Source of the DNA: Caldilineaceae bacterium
Lineage (GTDB): Bacteria > Chloroflexota > Anaerolineae > Caldilineales > Caldilineaceae
NCBI GenBank assembly: GCA_012032975.1
Contig: JAAUPU010000015.1
Location: 1 to 12,395, forward strand
DNA: 12,395 nucleotides
Reading direction: 5' to 3'
Position numbers and translations under genes: made by a program. Below are positions 7,106 through 12,395 of this stretch, one piece after another. The notes beneath the pieces are model-generated. The model did not search any database and was not told the DNA's origin. It saw nothing but the letters and a program-made list of their open reading frames with translations. The stretch's first letter is position 1. Each line of letters begins with the position of its first letter.

Positions 7106-8371
7106 ATGACACAATCCTCCTCTTCCGGCTACATCGACCTCCTGCGCGAAAACGCCAATTTCCGCTACCTCTGGTTTGGCCAGATCGTCAGTCTGTTGGG
7201 CGACTGGTTCAACCTGATCGCGTCGGCTTCGCTGATCGCGTCGTTGACCGGATCCGGCGCCGCGGTAGGCGGGCTTTTCGTCGTGCGCATGTTGGCGCCT
7301 TTCCTGATCAGCCCCATCGCCGGCGTGGCCGCCGACCGCTACAACCGCAAGCACCTGCTCATCGTCACCGACCTGGTGCGTGCGGTCATTGTGGTGGGCT
7401 TTCTCTTCGTGCGCGAGCCAGACGATGTGTGGATGCTCTACGTCCTGACCGCGCTGCAACTGGGTGTGAGCGGTTTCTTCTTCCCGACCCGCAACGCCAT
7501 CCTGCCCGATCTGGTAGATCGCAGCCAGTTGGGCGCGGCCAATGCACTCAGTTCCGCCACCTGGTCGGTGATGCTTGCCCTGGGCACGGCATTGGGCGGG
7601 CTGGTCTCCGGCGGCTTTGGCGTCTATCCAGCCTTTGCCATCGATGCGCTGACCTTTCTCGTCTCGGCCGCGATCATTGCGCGTATCAGCTATCACCATG
7701 CACCGGGACTGGCGTCGACCACACGCGGGGTTGGCCGGGTCTTTCGTCAATACGCCGACGGGCTGGGCTACCTGAAGCGCCACCGGGACATCTTCGCGGT
7801 CACGCTGCATAAGGCAGCAGTTTCGCTCTTTGTCTCGGGCGGCTTCCAAGTGTTACAGGTCGTGGTGGCCGAACAGGTCTACGTGATCGGCGAGGGAGGC
7901 GGCTATAGCATGGGGCTGCTCTTCGCGGTGACAGGCATCGGCACCGGCCTTGGCCCGATCCTGGCGCGGCGCTTCACCGGCGACCGGGACCGCGCGCTGC
8001 GCAGTGCGATCGTCTGGGGCTATCTGATCGGGGCGCTTGGCATTGCGGTCACCGCGCCGTTGCTGGGCTTCGGCGTCGTGCTGATCGGCATGTTTCTGCG
8101 CGGCTTTGGCGGCGGCATCGTCTGGGTCTTCTCGACTCAGCTGCTGCTCCACCTGCTGCCGGACGATGTGCGCGGGCGCGTCTTCTCCACCGAGTTCGCC
8201 ATGTTCACCCTGGCCAATGCGCTGAGCGCGGCCGCGGTCGGCTGGGCGCTCAACGACACCGTGGAGGGTCTCACCCAGATCATGTGGGTGATGGCGATCC
8301 TGGGCGTCGTGCCGGCGGTGCTGTGGGCGCTCTGGAATCGGGGCGAGCATATTGTGGTGGAGCATGTGTGA
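7106..8371 (+). CDS. MFS transporter (MFS_3 / enterobactin-exporter-like)
   Basis: The 421-residue integral membrane protein has about twelve hydrophobic segments. The MFS loop 2-3 signature is present as '[10 protein letters not shown]' (residues 73-82), and an early '[21 protein letters not shown]' start is typical of the MFS_3 (PF05977) drug and siderophore exporter group. The second half opens after a basic loop near residues 210-230 and holds a '[11 protein letters not shown]' segment near the end. It probably exports a small molecule by proton exchange; the substrate is not shown. No Shine-Dalgarno sequence is evident before the ATG, which sits just after an inverted repeat. The TGA overlaps the next ATG (TGATG), so the small downstream gene is translationally coupled. 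Confidence 0.9.
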   Translation: MTQSSSSGYIDLLRENANFRYLWFGQIVSLLGDWFNLIASASLIASLTGSGAAVGGLFVVRMLAPFLISPIAGVAADRYNRKHLLIVTDLVRAVIVVGFLFVREPDDVWMLYVLTALQLGVSGFFFPTRNAILPDLVDRSQLGAANALSSATWSVMLALGTALGGLVSGGFGVYPAFAIDALTFLVSAAIIARISYHHAPGLASTTRGVGRVFRQYADGLGYLKRHRDIFAVTLHKAAVSLFVSGGFQVLQVVVAEQVYVIGEGGGYSMGLLFAVTGIGTGLGPILARRFTGDRDRALRSAIVWGYLIGALGIAVTAPLLGFGVVLIGMFLRGFGGGIVWVFSTQLLLHLLPDDVRGRVFSTEFAMFTLANALSAAAVGWALNDTVEGLTQIMWVMAILGVVPAVLWALWNRGEHIVVEHV

Positions 8372-8562
8372 TGGACCTCAAATCATTGTTGGCGAGCGTG
8401 CCCACATCCACCGAAGCAGAGATGACCGGCCACCGACAGCACGCCCGGCGCTATACGCTGGTTCTGTTGCGCAAGGGGCCAGGCTACCTGACCGTGGAGG
8501 CCATTCCTTGGTTTGCGGTGCCAAGCGACGCATATGCCTATACCAATGCCGAGAAGCGGTAG
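8371..8562 (+). CDS. 63-residue protein resembling a YciI-family protein with its middle deleted
   Basis: The ATG shares its A with the TGA of the MFS gene. The first 37 residues end in '[12 protein letters not shown]', like the opening strand of YciI-type (YCII, PF03795) proteins. The next residues, '[11 protein letters not shown]', look like the closing strand of the same fold, which usually ends with a 'V.V.PW' strand. The roughly 60-80 residues that normally lie between, with the conserved His-containing helix, are missing, so the fold could not form as usual. I infer an in-frame internal deletion. The family match is from memory of the consensus, so it is tentative. If the match is wrong, this is simply a small hypothetical protein coupled to the exporter. 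Confidence 0.5.
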   Translation: MDLKSLLASVPTSTEAEMTGHRQHARRYTLVLLRKGPGYLTVEAIPWFAVPSDAYAYTNAEKR

Positions 8563-8753
8563 CGCAAGGGCCATCATTTGCTGTGTATCCGCCAACTTCC
8601 AGCAACGGTTCGCCCATCTCCATTGACCGGGGCGGGCATACTTCGTTTGCAGCGACCTGCATGTACAATATTGTTGCAGCGCTTTGGCGTCGCGAGGATG
8701 CTCCCACCGGCGCCCGCCCCTGTTGCAGCCGAGTCGGCACGAAACAGGCAAAG

Positions 8754-9752
8754 ATGGAAAGTGCGAGAATGAAGATGGCAAACGGAACCACGCAAGGCAG
8801 CAATCAATATGGCTCCATCACCCTGGAGCCAGCGCCGGACTTCACGCCCGACAACAGCGGACCCGGCCAGTTGACGCGCGGTCGCCGGCCACCCTGGCTG
8901 CGCGTGCGTGCGGCGGACAGCCCCAAGTATCGCGAGTTGGCCGGTCTCTTTCGGGGCAAGCACCTGCACACGGTCTGCGAAGAGGCCATGTGTCCCAACA
9001 TTGGCGAATGCTGGGGGCGGGGCACGGCCACATTCCTGCTCATGGGCGACACCTGCACGCGCAGTTGCGGCTTCTGCAAGATTAAGACGGGGCGACCCGG
9101 TCTGCTCGACCCAGACGAGCCGCGGCGTATCGGCCAAAGCGTGCGAGCGATGGGCTTGCAGCATGTGGTGCTGACCAGCGTCAATCGGGACGAACAGTCC
9201 GACGGGGGGGCGTGGGTTTTCTCCGAGAGCCTGCACTGGATTCGCCAGCTCCAGCCCGGCTGCACGGTCGAGGTGCTGATCCCCGATTTCAAAGGCGATT
9301 GGGCCGCGCTGCAAGTGGTGATGAACGCACATCCCGAAATTCTCAACCACAACACCGAGACGGTCCCCCGCCTCTACAAGACTGTGCGGCCTCAGGCAAA
9401 ATATATGCGCAGTATGGAATTGCTCCGGCGCGCCAAGGCAATGGACCCGCTTGCGCTGACCAAGTCCGGCATCATGGTGGGTCTCGGCGAGCGATGGGAC
9501 GAGATCTTGCAGGTCATGGACGATCTGCTTGCCCACGATGTGGACATCATGACGATTGGCCAATATCTTCAGCCCAGTCGCTTTCATCTGCCCATCGAGC
9601 GCTACTACACGCCAGACGAGTTTGAACTGCTCAAACAGGAAGGCGAACGCCGCGGCTTTCGCTGGATGGAAAGCGGGCCGCTGGTGCGCAGCAGCTATCA
9701 CGCGGATGGTCAAGCCCATCTGATTCCACGCAGCGACGTTATGGAAAGATGA
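8754..9752 (+). CDS. lipA: Lipoyl synthase (radical SAM)
   Basis: LipA inserts two sulfur atoms into the octanoyl chain on carrier proteins of 2-oxoacid dehydrogenases and the glycine cleavage system. From the ATG at 8754 the protein has 332 residues. The auxiliary-cluster cysteines are Cys75, Cys80 and Cys86 (C-x4-C-x5-C in [12 protein letters not shown]). The radical-SAM triad is Cys101, Cys105 and Cys108 (CTRSCGFC). The C-terminal RSSYHA motif (residues 312-317) supplies the serine ligand of the auxiliary cluster. '[12 protein letters not shown]' and '[10 protein letters not shown]' are LipA hallmarks. The frame stays open upstream to 8352, but that part has no LipA-like content. Starts at 8754, 8769 and 8775 are all possible; GGAAAG at 8757-8762 favours 8769. 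No lipB is seen nearby. Confidence 0.95.
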   Translation: MESARMKMANGTTQGSNQYGSITLEPAPDFTPDNSGPGQLTRGRRPPWLRVRAADSPKYRELAGLFRGKHLHTVCEEAMCPNIGECWGRGTATFLLMGDTCTRSCGFCKIKTGRPGLLDPDEPRRIGQSVRAMGLQHVVLTSVNRDEQSDGGAWVFSESLHWIRQLQPGCTVEVLIPDFKGDWAALQVVMNAHPEILNHNTETVPRLYKTVRPQAKYMRSMELLRRAKAMDPLALTKSGIMVGLGERWDEILQVMDDLLAHDVDIMTIGQYLQPSRFHLPIERYYTPDEFELLKQEGERRGFRWMESGPLVRSSYHADGQAHLIPRSDVMER

Positions 9753-9797
9753 CAGGATGAGCGGGTGACTGGGTGAGCTATCCCCACTCATCTTGTC
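9751..9797. repeat. GTGAC-word hairpin overlapping the lipA stop
   Basis: GACAGGATGAGCGGG (9751-9765) pairs with CCCACTCATCTTGTC (9783-9797) over 15 positions, with one wobble and one mismatch. Related GGTGA/TCACC words continue on both sides (9765-9776 and 9796-9808). It starts at the second base of the lipA stop codon. It may end the lipA transcript, although no T-run follows. Confidence 0.5.
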
Positions 9798-9853
9798 ACC
9801 CCTTCACCTTTCCGGCCAATCCACTCCCCACCCGTAGAATGGACCCACCCACA

Positions 9854-11566
9854 ATGCAGCGGCTCTCCCTGTGGCAACTCTGGTCGCGTGAGTTTAGCAG
9901 TTATACTCTGGGAATCTTTCGCCAGGATTTGCTGGCTGGGCTGACCGTAGCCGCGGTTGCATTGCCGCTGGCCTTGGCCTTTGGCGTGGCATCGGGCGCA
10001 ACCGCAGCCGCAGGATTGGTGACAGCAATTCTGGCCGGCATCATCATCGGTGCGCTCTCCGGCGCCCCTTACCAGATCTCTGGGCCAACCGGCGCAATGA
10101 GCGCGATCCTGATCCTGGTTGCGCAACGCTACGGTGTGGAGGGCATGTGGGTGACCGGTGTGATAGCCGGGCTGATCATCTTGGCGATTGGCATTTTTCG
10201 GCTGGGTCGCTTCATCGCCTTTATCCCCGCGCCGGTGATCAGCGGCTTCACCTCGGGCATCGCCGTGATCATCTTTGTGGGGCAGATCGACAACTTTCTG
10301 GGCATTCAGACGCCGCCCGCTGACTCTGCCGCGGTCAAGCTGTTGGGCTATCTGGGCGGCGGCTATTCTCCCGACTGGCAGACCGTCTTTGTTGGCAGCA
10401 TCGTGATCGCCATGATGCTCTTCTGGCCGAAACGGCTGGGCAAAGTCATGCCCGGCTCGCTGATCGGTATCATCGTGGCCAGCCTCGTCGCGGTGATGGC
10501 TGGCTGGCCGATTCCCAACATTGGCGACATCCCGCGCACGATCCTGCTCGAAGAGCGTCTGACATGGACCGCGCTGCCCTGGCAAGAATTGAACTTTCTA
10601 ATTGCGCCGGCGCTCTCGATCGCGGCGCTGGGCGCGGTCGAGTCGTTGCTCTGCGGCGCGGTCGCCAGCAAGATGACCGGCATTCGGCTCCATGCCAACC
10701 AGGAGCTGATCGCCCAAGGGGTCGGCAACATTGTGATCCCCTTTTTTGGTGGCGTGCCGGCCACCGCGGCCATCGCCCGCACCTCGGTCGGCATCAAATC
10801 GGGCGGTCAGACGCGTCTTGTCTCCATTATCCACTCGCTGGCACTGTTGGCCGCGGCGCTGCTCTTCGCACCGGTGATCGCGCAGATTCCGCTCACAGCC
10901 CTGGCCGGCGTGTTGATGGTGACCGCAGTGCGCATGAACGAGTGGCATTCGATTCGCTTCATCTTTGGCAAACGTTTCAAGACCGGCATGATCACCTTTA
11001 CCGTGACGCTGATCGCGACGATTTCACTCGACCTGACCCAGGCGATCATCATCGGCGCGGTGCTTTCGGCAGCGGTCTTTATCAACCAGGTCGCCAACTT
11101 GGGGATCGATGTGCAGGAAGTCGATGTGGATCGCGCGCAGGCGCGCGGCATGGAGTTGCGGAGCGATTGCCGCAATATCCGTATCGCACATCTCAGCGGC
11201 CCCCTCTTTTTCGCCGCCACCAACACCTTCAACGAGGTCTTCGCCACCACGGAGGAGGAGGTGGACACATTGATCCTTTCACTGCGCGCCGTGCCGATGG
11301 TCGATATTTCAGGCATCGAGGCGATGGTTTCGCTCTACGAGCAGTTGGAGGGCGAAGGCAAAAGCCTGTTGCTGGCCAGTGTTCAGCCGTCGGTGATGCG
11401 CATGTTCGAGCGCGCCGGTCTGGAGCATCTTATCGGCCACGACAACTTTTTCAGCAGCGCGGATCGCGCGTTGCTGGTCGCCGAACAGCGCACGTTGCAT
11501 CGCCAGGCCTTCGAACCGGGCAGTGTGGATCACCTCTATTCGACATCGGTCCTGGGTGAGATTTGA
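9854..11566 (+). CDS. SulP family anion transporter with C-terminal STAS domain
   Basis: This is a sulfate-permease type transporter (SLC26/SulP) of about 570 residues. 'FRQDLLAGLTVAAVALPLALAF' opens the first core helix, 'ISGPTGAMSAIL' is the conserved half-helix region, and 'FIPAPVISGFTSGIAVIIF' follows. About 10-14 membrane segments are predicted, then a STAS domain (about residues 440-550) with the 'VDISGIEAM' loop at Asp484-Ser486. Substrates in the family include sulfate, bicarbonate and other anions; nothing here tells which. The open frame begins at a GTG at 9773, but that codon lies inside the repeat hairpin, so I start at the ATG at 9854; the ATG at 9839 is also possible. No clear ribosome binding site precedes either. 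It follows lipA by about 100 nt. Confidence 0.92.
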   Translation: MQRLSLWQLWSREFSSYTLGIFRQDLLAGLTVAAVALPLALAFGVASGATAAAGLVTAILAGIIIGALSGAPYQISGPTGAMSAILILVAQRYGVEGMWVTGVIAGLIILAIGIFRLGRFIAFIPAPVISGFTSGIAVIIFVGQIDNFLGIQTPPADSAAVKLLGYLGGGYSPDWQTVFVGSIVIAMMLFWPKRLGKVMPGSLIGIIVASLVAVMAGWPIPNIGDIPRTILLEERLTWTALPWQELNFLIAPALSIAALGAVESLLCGAVASKMTGIRLHANQELIAQGVGNIVIPFFGGVPATAAIARTSVGIKSGGQTRLVSIIHSLALLAAALLFAPVIAQIPLTALAGVLMVTAVRMNEWHSIRFIFGKRFKTGMITFTVTLIATISLDLTQAIIIGAVLSAAVFINQVANLGIDVQEVDVDRAQARGMELRSDCRNIRIAHLSGPLFFAATNTFNEVFATTEEEVDTLILSLRAVPMVDISGIEAMVSLYEQLEGEGKSLLLASVQPSVMRMFERAGLEHLIGHDNFFSSADRALLVAEQRTLHRQAFEPGSVDHLYSTSVLGEI

Positions 11567-11680
11567 GACTGATAGAAGCCAATGCCTGGTGAGCGGCGGC
11601 TCAAGTCGTGGAGGTGTACAGTTTTGAGAAGGAGGCCGCGGTGCATTCGCCGGTTCGCGCACCATCTACGACGCACCATG

Positions 11681-11725
11681 AAAACAGAAAGGGGGCGAAG
11701 AATTTCTTCGCCCCTTTCTGTTTTT
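11681..11725. terminator. Bidirectional terminator between convergent genes
   Basis: The left arm 11681-11702 starts with AAAACAGAAA and the right arm 11704-11725 ends with TTTCTGTTTTT, giving about 20 bp with one unpaired G (G5 at 11691-11695 against C4 at 11711-11714). The flanking A-run and T-run serve both strands. It sits between SulP (+) and the dehydrogenase (-), so it can stop transcription from both. Confidence 0.88.
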
Positions 11726-11736
11726 CAACGGGTCGT

Positions 11737-12395
11737 CTAGATTGCGCTGCTGACCGCGACCTTCACCACGGTTTCGCCATCCAGTTGATAGCCGCCGTTG
11801 AGGGCCTGGAAGCCGTCGGCCAGTTGGTCCAGCGGCAGGATGTGGCTGACCACATCGGCGAAGGGGTAGTCGTTGCGCTCTAGCAGGACCAACCCGCGCA
11901 CGAAGTGATTGTAGCGGCTGCCCCAAATGCCTTCCAGACGCAGGTTGCGGCGCAAGAAATGGGTGTTCGGGTTGACGGCCACGGTGCCCATGTCGACAAA
12001 ATGGCCCACCTCCACAAAGGCGCCGTCGGTCTTGACATACTCCAACCCCTCTGGAAACGCGGGCAGGAATCCGGCACACTCGAAGACCACATCCGCACCT
12101 TCGTTCTTGCGCGTTTCGGAAAGCACCCTGCGCTTGCGCTCCTCCACATCGCGAAATTCTCCAATGTCCACCGTCACATCCGCGCCCAGTCGTTCTGCCA
12201 GCGCCAGGCGTTCGGGTGGTCCGCCGATGACGACGATCTTGCCCGCACCGCTGAGCCGGGCCGCGGCCGCGGTCAGCAGACCGATTGCACCCGACCCTTG
12301 CACGACGACGGTATCGCCCATCTGCAAGCCGGCGCGCATGACCGCATGGGCCGCAACTGCAAAGGGTTCGGCCAGCACGCCGACCTTGGCTGGCC
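11737..12395 (-). CDS. Zinc-type (MDR) alcohol dehydrogenase-family protein, C-terminal part, partial
   Basis: Reading leftward from the window edge, the frame is open for 218 residues to a TAG at 11737-11739. It holds the nucleotide-binding half of a medium-chain dehydrogenase/reductase: 'LAEPFAVAAHAV' before the Rossmann fold, the GSGAIG dinucleotide motif, 'LAERLGADVTVD', 'GADVVFECAG', and a closing 'LPLDQLADGFQALNGG' segment. The N-terminal zinc-binding half lies outside. A GTG at 12376-12378 could look like a start, but the protein clearly extends further. At the end of the second beta strand the usual acidic residue for NAD is replaced by Gly-Gly ('VVIGGPPERL'), so the cofactor choice is open. 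The substrate is unknown; sugar, polyol or threonine-type dehydrogenases are options. It converges on SulP. Confidence 0.88.
   Translation of the reverse strand, partial: PAKVGVLAEPFAVAAHAVMRAGLQMGDTVVVQGSGAIGLLTAAAARLSGAGKIVVIGGPPERLALAERLGADVTVDIGEFRDVEERKRRVLSETRKNEGADVVFECAGFLPAFPEGLEYVKTDGAFVEVGHFVDMGTVAVNPNTHFLRRNLRLEGIWGSRYNHFVRGLVLLERNDYPFADVVSHILPLDQLADGFQALNGGYQLDGETVVKVAVSSAI

Noticed and set aside
8623..8669. Possible promoter for lipA using TTGACC at 8623 and TACAAT at 8664
   Set aside because: The two hexamers are 35 nt apart, far from the usual 16-18, and neither has a suitable partner. A 9-bp inverted pair (8629-8637 and 8712-8720) is also there but has no clear meaning.
8352..8753. 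N-terminal extension of lipA to an upstream ATG at 8352
   Set aside because: The added 134 residues look like out-of-frame translation of the MFS end and the small coupled gene, and LipA proteins are about 290-340 residues long.
8574..9791. A 405-codon minus-strand open frame opposite lipA
   Set aside because: lipA has all its catalytic motifs on the plus strand; the opposite frame has no family features.
11608..11883. A 91-codon plus-strand frame after SulP, preceded by AAGGAGG-like bases
   Set aside because: It runs through the bidirectional terminator and into antisense of the dehydrogenase; no coding character.

Overview
The window is GC-rich and densely coded, with short intergenic gaps that hold hairpins and repeated words. 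A GldA-type ATPase, a fused permease-GldG protein and a DUF4340 protein stand in a row, and several gaps carry short inverted words such as CACGAAT/ATTCGTG. Together these suggest an environmental bacterium, perhaps Chloroflexota of the Anaerolineae/Caldilineae kind. The phylum is inferred from gene style; no marker gene is present.

Layout. Positions 1-4427 (+) form a Gld-like ABC transporter operon: the tail of the ATPase, a 168-nt gap with a degenerate repeat, a permease fused to a GldG-type auxiliary domain, and a DUF4340 membrane-anchored protein that overlaps it by 14 nt. The fused gene is broken by five single-base indels, nearly all in short G/C runs. Restoring them gives exactly 998 codons, so assembly error is more likely than decay. 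Next come an ASCH-domain gene (4522-5004) and a small secreted protein (5208-5692) behind two leader hairpins. The secreted gene carries a sixth suspected G-run deletion and ends before a 17-bp terminator stem. A phytanoyl-CoA dioxygenase-family gene (6002-6838) has its own promoter and a strong ribosome binding site. After a gap with two inverted repeats comes an MFS exporter (7106-8371), coupled by a TGATG overlap to a 63-codon gene that looks like a YciI-family protein lacking its middle. Lipoyl synthase lipA (8754-9752) follows, then a hairpin, then a SulP anion transporter with a STAS domain (to 11566). SulP converges on a minus-strand zinc-type (MDR) dehydrogenase, and a strong bidirectional terminator separates them. 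The dehydrogenase runs off the right edge.

How the genes relate. Only the Gld-like block is a clear functional unit: ATPase, permease plus periplasmic-type auxiliary domain, and a second anchored accessory protein, probably forming one export or envelope complex of unknown substrate. The rest are mostly single genes with their own signals. lipA next to a sulfate-type transporter is suggestive of a sulfur link but unproven. I found no CRISPR array, tRNA, rRNA, insertion sequence or phage gene. The best leads are the fused GldF-GldG architecture, the homopolymer-type lesions, the shortened YciI-like gene and the several families of intergenic inverted repeats.
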